Source: Planctomycetota bacterium (GTDB lineage Bacteria; Planctomycetota; Phycisphaerae; WQYP01). Taken from it: a DNA stretch of 20,348 nucleotides. Every line of letters begins with the position of its first letter. Within the stretch, counting starts at the first letter, position 1. The stretch covers positions 1 through 20,348 of the forward strand of contig JAJZGH010000061.1 in the NCBI GenBank assembly GCA_021798635.1, written 5' to 3'. Positions 1-7,272 of the stretch are shown here, one piece after another. The notes beneath the pieces were generated by a model. The model ran no database searches. It was not told the origin of the DNA and saw nothing but the letters and a program-made list of their open reading frames with translations. The position numbers and the translations under genes are program-made.

Positions 1-141
1 ATCACCGGTGGAACACCCTACGGAGCCACCACCTTGGCTGGCGCAAAAGGGGACCGCAGCCCCAGTGAAAATGAACTGGCCATCGCCCGATTCCAGGGTA
101 AACACGTCGCGCAGATCGCAGCCAAACTGGCGGGGAAGTAA
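1..141 (+). CDS. wrbA: NAD(P)H:quinone oxidoreductase, WrbA family (3' end only)
   Basis: Frame 1 is open from the first base to a TAA at 139-141 and encodes 46 residues. They include [24 protein letters not shown] and a tail ending AAKLAGK, which match the highly conserved C-terminus of WrbA, the FMN-dependent flavodoxin-fold enzyme that reduces quinones with two electrons in the cytoplasm. The N-terminal flavodoxin part lies outside the window. The DoxX-like gene starts 2 nt after the stop, so the two are almost certainly co-transcribed. The family assignment rests on the well-conserved tail and I am confident of it. Confidence 0.9.
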   Translation: MTGGTPYGATTLAGAKGDRSPSENELAIARFQGKHVAQIAAKLAGK

Positions 142-143
142 AC

Positions 144-569
144 ATGAGTCCGGATAGAACAACAATTCGTAAACGCAATTGGTCACGTGTAGCCCTCTGG
201 GTGATTCGCGGGTTGCTGGGTGCCGCATTTCTTGCCGCCGGCTCGCTGAAGCTGGCCGGAGCACCCATGATGGTCGCGGAATTCAACCGCATCGGCTTGG
301 GGCAATGGTTCCGTTACTTCACCGCCATCTGCGAGATTTCCGGGGCCATACTGATTGTACTGCCTCTGTTAGGTGGCCTGGGCGCTCTGCTGCTGGTGTG
401 CGTCATGTCCGGAGCGGTTCTAACAGAACTGCTGGTGTTGCATGATTCCGCTACTCCGGCCGCAGTCCTGGGCATTCTGGCGCTGATCGTTCTGATCACG
501 CTGCGCGGGGACGTTTACCGGATTCTGCGATTGGGAAAAAAGCGAAATAGTGAGCTAATTCCGGGGTAA
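144..569 (+). CDS. DoxX-like family membrane protein
   Basis: 141 residues with a basic N-terminus (KRNWSR) followed by four hydrophobic stretches at about residues 17-37, 55-77, 78-98 and 105-123. That is the four-helix topology and size of the DoxX/DoxD-like family. The segment GLLGAAFLAAGSLKLAG is the usual first-helix signature. Family members are inner-membrane proteins often linked to thiol or quinone redox, with poorly defined biochemistry. It begins 2 nt after the WrbA stop, behind a purine-rich GGGGAAG, and the nitroreductase follows after 3 nt, which fits a role as the membrane partner of a small redox operon. The substrate cannot be deduced. Confidence 0.85.
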   Translation: MSPDRTTIRKRNWSRVALWVIRGLLGAAFLAAGSLKLAGAPMMVAEFNRIGLGQWFRYFTAICEISGAILIVLPLLGGLGALLLVCVMSGAVLTELLVLHDSATPAAVLGILALIVLITLRGDVYRILRLGKKRNSELIPG

Positions 570-572
570 TAT

Positions 573-1151
573 ATGATTATGTCAGAATCGAATCGAATCC
601 CAGATGCTCCGGTTGATCCGATGTTTCTGGAACGCTGGTCGCCCCGGGCGATTGCACCGCGTGCCATTACGGATCAGATGGTGCGGTCATTATTTGAAGC
701 GGCGCGCTGGGCACCGTCCTGCTTTAATGAGCAGCCCTGGTTTTTTGCCTACGCAGTCAGTGAATCCGGACGAGCAAAAATTGCGGACGTGCTGGTGCCG
801 CAGAATCAGGTATGGGCGGCAAAAGCACCGCTGCTGATGATTATTTTTGCGCGGAAAAATTTCGCCCATAATGACAACGCTAACGCCTGGCACGCCTTTG
901 ACGCCGGTGCGGCGTGGATGAGCCTGGCGTTGCAGGCTCATCGCTTAGGGCTGGTCAGCCATGCCATGGGCGGCTTTGACCCCGAAAAAGCCTACAGCGC
1001 ATTAGGCGTTGATAAAGAAAAATATGTTGCCCTTGCCGCAGTTGCAGTCGGTTATTATGGCGATCCCGCAGCGCTGCCTGAGCCGTTGCGGCAACGCGAA
1101 GCTCCGGCACACCGTGTTGCGATGGCTGAAAAGTTGCTGGTAATCCAGTAG
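573..1151 (+). CDS. Nitroreductase family protein
   Basis: 192 residues of the FMN-dependent nitroreductase fold. The N-terminal RWSPRAI (about residues 21-27) is the conserved phosphate/FMN-binding segment. It is followed by the helix LFEAARWAPSCFNEQPW (about 41-57), and the C-terminal half has AWMSLALQAHRLGL and VALAAVAVGYYGDP, which line the flavin site in relatives. Such enzymes reduce nitro compounds, quinones or enones with NAD(P)H and act as cytoplasmic homodimers. Translation could begin at either of two in-frame ATGs (573 or 579); there is only a weak GGGGT upstream, and the gene is likely coupled to the DoxX-like gene ending 3 nt before. A hairpin terminator follows. Confidence 0.9.
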   Translation: MIMSESNRIPDAPVDPMFLERWSPRAIAPRAITDQMVRSLFEAARWAPSCFNEQPWFFAYAVSESGRAKIADVLVPQNQVWAAKAPLLMIIFARKNFAHNDNANAWHAFDAGAAWMSLALQAHRLGLVSHAMGGFDPEKAYSALGVDKEKYVALAAVAVGYYGDPAALPEPLRQREAPAHRVAMAEKLLVIQ

Positions 1152-1154
1152 CTT

Positions 1155-1175
1155 TTCCGGCGCTGTGAGCCGGAA
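1155..1175 (+). terminator. Rho-independent terminator of the redox operon
   Basis: TTCCGGC (1155-1161) and GCCGGAA (1169-1175) form a perfect 7-bp stem around a 7-nt loop, followed on the plus strand by TTATT. It lies 4 nt after the nitroreductase stop, between two convergent transcription units. The T-rich tail is short, so termination efficiency is uncertain. Confidence 0.65.
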
Positions 1176-1185
1176 TTATTCTGAT

Positions 1186-1221
1186 GGGAAATTACGGCTT
1201 TGCGGGTAAAGCCAATTTCCC
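1186..1221 (-). terminator. Long hairpin overlapping the end of the HlyD-type gene
   Basis: GGGAAATT (1186-1193) pairs with AATTTCCC (1214-1221), and inside it GGCTTT (1196-1201) pairs with AAAGCC (1208-1213). This gives a 14-bp stem with a 2-nt bulge and a 6-nt loop. The stop codon of the HlyD-type gene (1192-1194) lies inside the 3' arm of the structure as read on the minus strand. There is no good T-tract, so it could be a terminator, an mRNA 3'-end stabiliser or a block to antisense transcription. Confidence 0.4.
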
Positions 1222-2322
1222 GGCTTTGATAAATGCGTCCACCTGTTGCCCAACATACAGGGGAAAGGGTGCCGGACCCATGCGGTAAACCACTTGCAGC
1301 ACGCGGGTTTCCACCTGCTCAGTGGGAGCACCGGTAAGATTCTGCTTGGGCACCACAAAAGGCTCAATGCGTACAAAGGTCAATGGAATTGGCGTGCGTG
1401 TCATGCCGCGCACAAAGCACATCGCCCGTGCTGCAGGATTAAAGCTCGATGCATCTTCCTGATCTATTTGCAACCGCACATTCAAATGCCGGATGTCACC
1501 AAGAATTAAAGCCGCCAACTGCGGATTATCCGTGATGTTGTCCACCGCCGCAGTATCGGCAAATTGTCCCGGACGAATGTTAATGCGTAGAATTGTGCCG
1601 GCAATGGGGGCACGGACGGTCAGTAAATCAAGATTGACCATCGCCTGTTTCAACTGCGCATCATTCCCGGCAATCGTGGCCCGGGCGGCAAGGACCTGGG
1701 TTTTAGCAATGGTGATATCCCGGCTCCACGTGCCGGCATTAAATTGTGCTAAGTTGGCCCTGGCCTGCGCCAACTGCGCTTTGGCTGTCAGCCAGGCGAA
1801 GCGTCGATCCGCGACATCATCAACCGAAATAGCGCTGGTGCCGATCACCGGCTGTATGCGCTGCCAGCGCTGTTGGTCATTGGTATACGTGGCCTGGGCC
1901 GCCTGAAGAGCCGCCAGATAGGCCAGGCGATCTACCGCTCGCGGCGGTGATTCCAGTTTTGCTAAATTGGCCTGGGCCTGCGCCAGTTGGGCCTGGGCTG
2001 TCAGTACCCCGGCTCGCGCTAGCGCCACCTGCGCCTGGGCCTGTCGGGTGTCCAATTGAAAGAGCTTCTGCCCTTGAACCACCTGCTGATTCCATACCAC
2101 GTATACATGCGTTACCACACCGCTGATGAAGGGCGATACGGCAATCGATCGGCTTTCAGGTTCAATAATGCCGGACGCGGCAATGGCATTGGCGTACGGA
2201 TTGCCCGCCGGTTGCACCGCAGGCGGAACCGACCGGTAGTGATGCGTGCTGCGTTTTACCGCAATAACGCCAATAGCCGCTCCGGTGATCGCCAGCACGG
2301 GAATTAAATATTTCCGAATCAT
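1192..2322 (-). CDS. HlyD-family membrane fusion/adaptor protein of an ABC exporter
   Basis: 376 residues. One N-terminal membrane anchor (about residues 5-22) is followed by a lipoyl-like half-motif (SPFISGVVTHVYVVWNQQV, about 63-81). Next comes a long alanine/glutamine-rich coiled coil (AQAQLAQAQANLAKLES and similar repeats, about 95-225), then the second barrel strand LLTVRAPIAGTILRINIRPG. This is the layout of HlyD/DevB-type adaptors that bridge an inner-membrane ABC transporter to the outer membrane. AAGGA six bases before the ATG supports the start. It is the last gene of the operon and lies 17 nt after the ATPase stop. No TolC-like outer-membrane channel is encoded nearby, so the complex must borrow one. 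Confidence 0.88.
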   Translation of the reverse strand: MIRKYLIPVLAITGAAIGVIAVKRSTHHYRSVPPAVQPAGNPYANAIAASGIIEPESRSIAVSPFISGVVTHVYVVWNQQVVQGQKLFQLDTRQAQAQVALARAGVLTAQAQLAQAQANLAKLESPPRAVDRLAYLAALQAAQATYTNDQQRWQRIQPVIGTSAISVDDVADRRFAWLTAKAQLAQARANLAQFNAGTWSRDITIAKTQVLAARATIAGNDAQLKQAMVNLDLLTVRAPIAGTILRINIRPGQFADTAAVDNITDNPQLAALILGDIRHLNVRLQIDQEDASSFNPAARAMCFVRGMTRTPIPLTFVRIEPFVVPKQNLTGAPTEQVETRVLQVVYRMGPAPFPLYVGQQVDAFIKAGKLALPAKP

Positions 2323-2339
2323 ACATTTCCTTTATCAGC

Positions 2340-3050
2340 TCAAACGGTGCCGGTGATGACCGTATCAATAATTCTGCCATCTTCCATGTGCGCGATGCGA
2401 TCAGAAAAATGAAAAATACGGCTGTCATGCGTTACCACAATCACCGCCCGATCCGGCCGGACCGCGATGGTTTTAAGTAAACTGATAACCTGTTCGCCGG
2501 TTTTTCCGTCCAGAGCGCTGGTGGGTTCATCACATACCACAAGCCTGGGTTCGTGCACCAGCGCCCGGGCGAACGCGATACGTTGCTGCTGACCGCCGGA
2601 CAACTCACGCGGGTAACTTTTCAGCCGCGTACCTAACCCCATTTTATCAAGAAAATCGCCGGCTCTATCCAGGGCCTGGCACCGCGACCAGCCTAAAACC
2701 AGCAGCGGTACGGCGGCATTTTCCACAGCCGTGAGTTGCGGCAAAAGATTAAACTGCTGAAAAGCAAAGCCGACATTGTGCCCGCGATAGCGCGCTTTGG
2801 CATTGTTCCCAAGGGCCAGAAGGTCCTGTCCGAACAAATGAATAGCCCCGCCATCATGATTCAAAATGCCGGCAATCACCGACAGCAAGGTTGTTTTACC
2901 ACACCCCGATGGCCCCACCAGCATCAGCATTTCGCCGGTGAAAACATCCAGCGTTACACCCGCCAGCGCATGATTCACCGCATTCCCCTGCCCGAAGGAT
3001 TTTTCAACTCCGCGGCATTGCACCGCAAGATTTTCCTGCTGCAAAGTCAT
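2340..3050 (-). CDS. ABC transporter ATP-binding protein (MacB/LolD/DevA type)
   Basis: About 236 residues with all ABC hallmarks: Walker A GPSGCGKTTLL, Q-loop in FQQFNLLPQLTAVEN, signature LSGGQQQRIAFARALVHEP, Walker B LVVCDEPTSALD and the switch His in VVTHDSR. The FQQFNLLPQLTAVENAAVPL stretch is typical of the LolD/MacB/DevA branch that works with FtsX-like permeases. An in-frame GTG at 3056 would add two residues, but GAGG sits 5 nt before the ATG at 3050, so I take the ATG. It powers the permease upstream and the adaptor downstream, probably for export of a small or amphipathic molecule. Confidence 0.92.
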   Translation of the reverse strand: MTLQQENLAVQCRGVEKSFGQGNAVNHALAGVTLDVFTGEMLMLVGPSGCGKTTLLSVIAGILNHDGGAIHLFGQDLLALGNNAKARYRGHNVGFAFQQFNLLPQLTAVENAAVPLLVLGWSRCQALDRAGDFLDKMGLGTRLKSYPRELSGGQQQRIAFARALVHEPRLVVCDEPTSALDGKTGEQVISLLKTIAVRPDRAVIVVTHDSRIFHFSDRIAHMEDGRIIDTVITGTV

Positions 3051-3096
3051 CGGCACCTCAACATCCCTGGCATTGGCTGCTCATTTATTTCATTGA

Positions 3097-4236
3097 TCAT
3101 TTGAACACCACCGCGGGTTCCAGTTTCACCACCGATATCAGGGAGAACAGACTGGCAAAAATAACAATGAAAATCATGCCCACGCCGGTCACAGCCATAA
3201 TCTGCCACAGAAAAACCGCCAGCCGCTCGCTGGGCGGCGTGAAATGCAAAATGAGCATATTCGCAGCGCCGCTGATGCCGATCCCAATGCCAAAGCCCAG
3301 TACGCCGGTAACAATCGCCTGCAGCAGCACCATGCGAACCAGCATAAAATCCGTGGCTCCCATGGCTTTCAAGGCGCCAAGATACCGCAGATTATCATGC
3401 GTGAACTGGTACAGCGTCTGGCCGGCAATGGCGATTCCCACCAGCGCGCCCAGGCTGATGGTGATGCAGAAATTTATGGGAATACCCGTGGATTTCATGT
3501 AATACCAGAAGGTTTTGCTGGCGATACCCGCCTTGGTGTACGCCTCCAATCCGGTGCGCTGTTCAATGCGCCGGCACAGAACCGTTAAATTCTGCTGCGG
3601 CCGCGCCTTGACCAGGATGACCGCCAACTGATGACGTTGAGCCGGTGCCCAATTGGCGGCACGGCTGTACGTGGTGTAGATAATGGGAAGGCCCTGAAAA
3701 CTTAAAGCGGTTCGGCACAAACCGGTTACCAGTGCCCGGTTGCCGTTAATCTGCATGGTCTGACCGGGCTTGATATTACCGAGTTTGTCCTGTGCGTAGG
3801 CGGCATCGACCAGGACGCCGTGCGAAATTCGCAACGCATTGATGGTTATTCCGCCCAGCAGCTTTGGCGGCCCGCCCGCCAGAGCCTGATCGCCCAGACC
3901 CAGCAGAAGACACGTCTGAAATTTTCCATCGGAAAGCCGCACTTGAACAGCCTGCCGGAATAGCTGCGTGGCCCATAAAACACCAGGTATCGCCTTGACC
4001 CGATAAAGCTCATCCTCGCTCATGGGCCGGAGGTCATCGACATCTTCCATGGGCCGGTTGGTCACCCAGATATCCGGGGTGCTGATGTTGGTGACAATGC
4101 CATACGTGCTGCGCATCAGGCCGACAAAAATATTCAGCTGCTGGGAAATCAGAAATGTTGCCAGCGCAATGCCGATGATAATACCGATGTATTTAACACG
4201 ATCTCCCACCAACATGCGTAATGCGACAAAATTCAT
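3097..4236 (-). CDS. FtsX/MacB-like ABC transporter permease (DevC-like)
   Basis: 379 residues: a first transmembrane helix at about 16-32 (IGIIIGIALATFLISQQ), a large extracytoplasmic domain of about 220 residues, then three C-terminal helices (about 258-280, 305-330 and 340-365), with LRYLGALKAMGATDFMLVRMVLLQA as the coupling region between helices two and three. This 1+3 helix pattern with a big periplasmic loop defines the MacB/FtsX type-VII exporter fold, whose members extrude substrates mechanically rather than importing them. GGGAG nine bases before the ATG supports the start. It is 46 nt upstream of the ATPase start and 99 nt downstream of the DMT pair, so it may share the long operon or have its own promoter. 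Confidence 0.88.
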   Translation of the reverse strand: MNFVALRMLVGDRVKYIGIIIGIALATFLISQQLNIFVGLMRSTYGIVTNISTPDIWVTNRPMEDVDDLRPMSEDELYRVKAIPGVLWATQLFRQAVQVRLSDGKFQTCLLLGLGDQALAGGPPKLLGGITINALRISHGVLVDAAYAQDKLGNIKPGQTMQINGNRALVTGLCRTALSFQGLPIIYTTYSRAANWAPAQRHQLAVILVKARPQQNLTVLCRRIEQRTGLEAYTKAGIASKTFWYYMKSTGIPINFCITISLGALVGIAIAGQTLYQFTHDNLRYLGALKAMGATDFMLVRMVLLQAIVTGVLGFGIGIGISGAANMLILHFTPPSERLAVFLWQIMAVTGVGMIFIVIFASLFSLISVVKLEPAVVFK

Positions 4237-4335
4237 AATCCATTTCTCCCGGTGGTGGTAACCATCCTGCGGCTGTAACCGTCGGTCTTAAAATCGGCCG
4301 CAGCATTTCAGGCGTGGCGGCGTCGCCCGGCTAAT

Positions 4336-4698
4336 TCACGCTTTCATGCCGATCATGACCACACCAATTAAAATGAAAAGAATACCCAGCCAGCGTTGAG
4401 GGGTCATGTGCTCTTTGAGAACATGCGCCGAACAGAGCGCGACGGTGGCAAAACAGATAGCCCCCATGGGAAAAGCGATAATCAGCGGCATAAAATGCAG
4501 CGTCCAGGTCCAAAAAATTGACTCGGTAACAAATGCTACGATCGCCGCCTGAACCCAGTGGTTGGTGAGAATTTGCCGCAGTATACCGCCGGCTCCCGGG
4601 GGCATACTGCGGGTGCCGATTTTCATGGTGACCTGTCCCACGGTTTCCAGGACCACCGCGCCGGAAAAACTCAACAGACCCATCCAATAGACGTTCAT
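4336..4698 (-). CDS. Half-size DMT (EamA/SMR-like) transporter subunit, second of a pair
   Basis: 120 residues with four hydrophobic helices (about 7-24, 47-68, 72-92 and 99-118). The end, LGILFILIGVVMIGMKA, is typical of the last helix of EmrE/ArnE-like 4-TM proteins. A longer open frame runs upstream, but its extra residues are charged shadow sequence of the preceding gene. I place the start at the ATG inside an ATGA overlap with the previous stop (4695-4698), which implies translational coupling. Four-helix DMT proteins work as dimers, and pairs of unequal genes form heterodimers such as ArnE/ArnF or EbrAB. The pairing here suggests a heterodimeric exporter or flippase for the product of the upstream enzymes. 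Confidence 0.75.
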   Translation of the reverse strand: MNVYWMGLLSFSGAVVLETVGQVTMKIGTRSMPPGAGGILRQILTNHWVQAAIVAFVTESIFWTWTLHFMPLIIAFPMGAICFATVALCSAHVLKEHMTPQRWLGILFILIGVVMIGMKA

Positions 4699-5132
4699 CC
4701 AGCCGCCTCCGAAGTACCCGGCCGCTGGTGCATGGCTGTGACGCGCGACGAATTGGACGGCGTGCGGCTGACCAGAACCACGCCGGCTAACACCAGGGCG
4801 ATACCGCAAAACTGAAGCGGATCCAGATTTTCTGAAAAGAGCCAGTGGGAACTTACCGCTACGACAATATAACTTAATGCCGTGATGGGCTGGACAAAGC
4901 TTAAATCCGCCAGAGCCAGAACCATCATCCAGTTGAATAACTGCCAGACGTGTAAAAGCAGGCTCAGCAAAAACAGAGGTTTTATTAATGTGGCCCCCAG
5001 AGCGTGTGTCATTGAGCCATGTTGTGGAACCGATGCTCGCCAGCAGAGCTGCACGCTGGTGTCCAGAGAAATAGCAAGAAATAGCCCGGTCCACAGGAGC
5101 ATCCGACGAGGTTTTTGAGTCGGAATGCTCAC
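4695..5132 (-). CDS. Half-size DMT (EamA/SMR-like) transporter subunit, first of a pair
   Basis: 145 residues with four predicted helices (about 11-30, 46-66, 69-97 and 106-123) and a polar C-terminal tail of about 22 residues. LADLSFVQPITALSYIVVAVSSHWLFSE resembles the central helices of EamA/DMT proteins, where a conserved proline lies mid-helix, and FCGIALVLAGVVLVSR is the usual last helix. The start is a GTG overlapping the SGNH stop as GTGA (5129-5132). Its own stop overlaps the second subunit's ATG. The tight coupling of the two halves argues for a heterodimer made in fixed ratio. The substrate is unknown. Confidence 0.75.
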   Translation of the reverse strand: MSIPTQKPRRMLLWTGLFLAISLDTSVQLCWRASVPQHGSMTHALGATLIKPLFLLSLLLHVWQLFNWMMVLALADLSFVQPITALSYIVVAVSSHWLFSENLDPLQFCGIALVLAGVVLVSRTPSNSSRVTAMHQRPGTSEAAG

Positions 5133-5863
5133 GCTTTAATTCCGATCTGTGCCGAGCGGGATTTTTCCAACACCGCCTGGATGACCGCAACCAATTCATC
5201 GGCGATCAGTCCATGGGCATAATCGTTGGGATGTACGCCATCGGGTCCCGAGACACTTTCCAGCGGCACGCGGCTTAGCGAAGTGCCATACTGCACAAAA
5301 GGACATTCCAGTTCCGCAGCCACCTTTGCCGCCGCTACCCGATACACTTCCAGGCCTTGATCGGAAACCGGTTGACCGCCCAGAGCCTGAATCATGGCGC
5401 TGACATCTTTGCCGCTTAATTGTGATAAATATCGGCCCCGGATATCCAACGCATGATTCGGCATATCCGTAAGAATAGGCCATGCCCCGGCGGCGATTAT
5501 CTTCTGCGCGATTTTTGTCAGATGAGCGGAGTACCGATCCACGCGAATGCGATTCTGTACAATTTTTCCGTTGCTGATCACAAAACGCTTCCACAGCAAA
5601 TCCACATCATTGCCGCCCAGCATCACCAGCACCGCGTCCGGATGATGCTCCTGCAGCAGGGGGTCCATAAGCTCCACCGCGTCGGCTGTGGTGCGATGAA
5701 TGTCCGCGTCCACAATAAATGTGACGTCCGACAATTGTGTCCGGAGGATATCCAGATAGCTCCGCTCCACGCGACCCGTTACATCGGTGCCACGGATTTC
5801 CGCAATTCCCAGGCTGATGCTGTCGCCGACAATCAATAATGTGCGCTGATGGTTAACCGGCAT
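5129..5863 (-). CDS. SGNH/GDSL-family hydrolase
   Basis: About 244 residues of the SGNH hydrolase fold. Block I is VGDSISLG near the N-terminus with the nucleophilic Ser, the oxyanion Asn is in MLGGNDVDL (block III), and the catalytic Asp-His pair is in DGVHPNDYAHGLIA (block V) near the C-terminus. The frame is open for 19 more codons upstream, but AAGGAGG lies six bases before the ATG at 5863, so I take that start. There is no signal peptide, so the enzyme is cytoplasmic. The family cleaves or transfers acyl esters. In this operon it probably trims or acylates an intermediate. The start lies 8 nt upstream of the stop of the ligase gene, so the two overlap by 11 nt. Confidence 0.85.
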   Translation of the reverse strand: MPVNHQRTLLIVGDSISLGIAEIRGTDVTGRVERSYLDILRTQLSDVTFIVDADIHRTTADAVELMDPLLQEHHPDAVLVMLGGNDVDLLWKRFVISNGKIVQNRIRVDRYSAHLTKIAQKIIAAGAWPILTDMPNHALDIRGRYLSQLSGKDVSAMIQALGGQPVSDQGLEVYRVAAAKVAAELECPFVQYGTSLSRVPLESVSGPDGVHPNDYAHGLIADELVAVIQAVLEKSRSAQIGIKA

Positions 5864-7235
5864 GGGCGGCCTCCTTGCTGCCTGGCGCGGCGGAAACCGC
5901 AGCCGCATCAGAATAATCATGGCGCTGGTCGATCATGCGTTTAAGCTTGCGATCATGACGCAGAGAGCCGGGCGGATGCAGGACCACGCACAAATCAAAT
6001 ATGCCGATATCCAGGTTTTTGGTCAAATCCGGATACTGCAAGCGCATTTGCTGTTGGATGTCCCTTCGCACCTGCTGGTCATCGGTGCGCAGGCTTTCCA
6101 CGTTAATTTCCATCAGTTCGCGTAAACCATCGAGTTTGAAAACCACCTGCCAGTCATGCGTTAAGCCTTCCACACGCCGCAGAATATTTTCAAACAGCAG
6201 GGGATATAAATTGCCCCCGCTGGCGACGATCAATTCGTCACGCCGGCCGCGCAGGCGGCTCATACGCATGCCCTTGAGGCCGCAGGGGCATGGTTCGGGA
6301 ATCAGTCGCGTGATATCCCGCATGCGATACCGCACCAGCGGCATAACCGTGCGCCGCAACGTGGTAAACACCAGCTCCCCCAGCCCGCCGCTGTCCGGTT
6401 CTATGATCTCCGAATAAAAATCGGTATCGTCCAGATGGTAAACGTCCGGCTCATCACAAGGTTGATATCCCAGGCCGCTGCCAAGTTCCACGCTGCCATA
6501 GCACATGCGTACTTTAGCGCCCTGCCACACCCGGTTCATCCATCCGATGGCCTCGCGCGGCATTTCCTCGGCTCCGCCAATAAGCAGCTTCATCGGTACG
6601 CTGCCGTGTTCTTCCGCGAGTTCCGTCAAACGTATCAGCCATGTCGGTTCACCCATGATGACATTAAACTCATACTGCTTGAGCCGCCGATAGACCTCCA
6701 GCGGATCAACTTTTCCAAAGGCCATGCAAAAGCACCTGGTCCTCATCAGAGCGTTATGCACCAGCATGCCGGGAATCCACATGGAAAAATCAAACGCGTT
6801 GGCCACCCGATCGGTTGATCGCAGCCCCATTACCCGCAAGCCTGCCGCATCAATTTGGGCAATTTGTGATAACTCATGTTGATCATAATAAATCTGCTTA
6901 TTTTTTCCGCTGGTCCCGGAAGATTCAAAAACAATATTGGGCGCCCGACAGATGAAAGCCTTGGGGTCTGCGATAATATCTTCAGGCATGGTATAAAAAT
7001 CACCGAGATCTGCCGGCGTGCGAACTTTAGCCGGATCAATGCCCCGATCCTGAAACGCCTGACGATAAAATTCGCTGTGCCGGCTGACATATTTTACAAC
7101 CTGCCGAAAACGCTGCGCGCGAAGTCGCGCCACGACCCATTGAGGCGTGGTTTGGTAGATCCGGGCCAGGGCCGCCGGACTAAGCTGGTCTGCAAAAAAG
7201 TCTACCGGATTCAATGTCAGATACCACCCTTTCAA
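5853..7235 (-). CDS. PaaK-like adenylate-forming enzyme (phenylacetate-CoA ligase family)
   Basis: About 460 residues. The nucleotide-binding loop is FESSGTSGKNKQIYYD (about 103-118), CYGSVELGSGLG resembles the family's A4/A5 region, and GELVFTTLRRTVMPLVRYRMRD contains the conserved RYRxxD hinge. Cysteines in EPCPCGLKG match the zinc-binding knuckle of PaaK-type ligases. These enzymes adenylate a carboxylic acid and transfer it to CoA or another thiol or amine. No ATG occurs near the N-terminus. Candidate starts are TTG at 7235 or TTG at 7214, the latter giving the family-like NPVDFF start with AAAGGGTGG upstream. No carrier-protein gene is visible nearby. The acid it activates is unknown. 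Confidence 0.88.
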   Translation of the reverse strand: MKGWYLTLNPVDFFADQLSPAALARIYQTTPQWVVARLRAQRFRQVVKYVSRHSEFYRQAFQDRGIDPAKVRTPADLGDFYTMPEDIIADPKAFICRAPNIVFESSGTSGKNKQIYYDQHELSQIAQIDAAGLRVMGLRSTDRVANAFDFSMWIPGMLVHNALMRTRCFCMAFGKVDPLEVYRRLKQYEFNVIMGEPTWLIRLTELAEEHGSVPMKLLIGGAEEMPREAIGWMNRVWQGAKVRMCYGSVELGSGLGYQPCDEPDVYHLDDTDFYSEIIEPDSGGLGELVFTTLRRTVMPLVRYRMRDITRLIPEPCPCGLKGMRMSRLRGRRDELIVASGGNLYPLLFENILRRVEGLTHDWQVVFKLDGLRELMEINVESLRTDDQQVRRDIQQQMRLQYPDLTKNLDIGIFDLCVVLHPPGSLRHDRKLKRMIDQRHDYSDAAAVSAAPGSKEAAHAG

Positions 7236-7272
7236 ACTTCCGCTGCTTGTTACCGCAGCTTTAAGCGTGTTT

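Noticed and set aside
4699..5199. A 287-residue protein made by extending the second DMT gene upstream
   Set aside because: The added residues are charged and non-membrane, and are the out-of-frame shadow of the first DMT and SGNH genes. The ATGA overlap gives a natural start at 4698.
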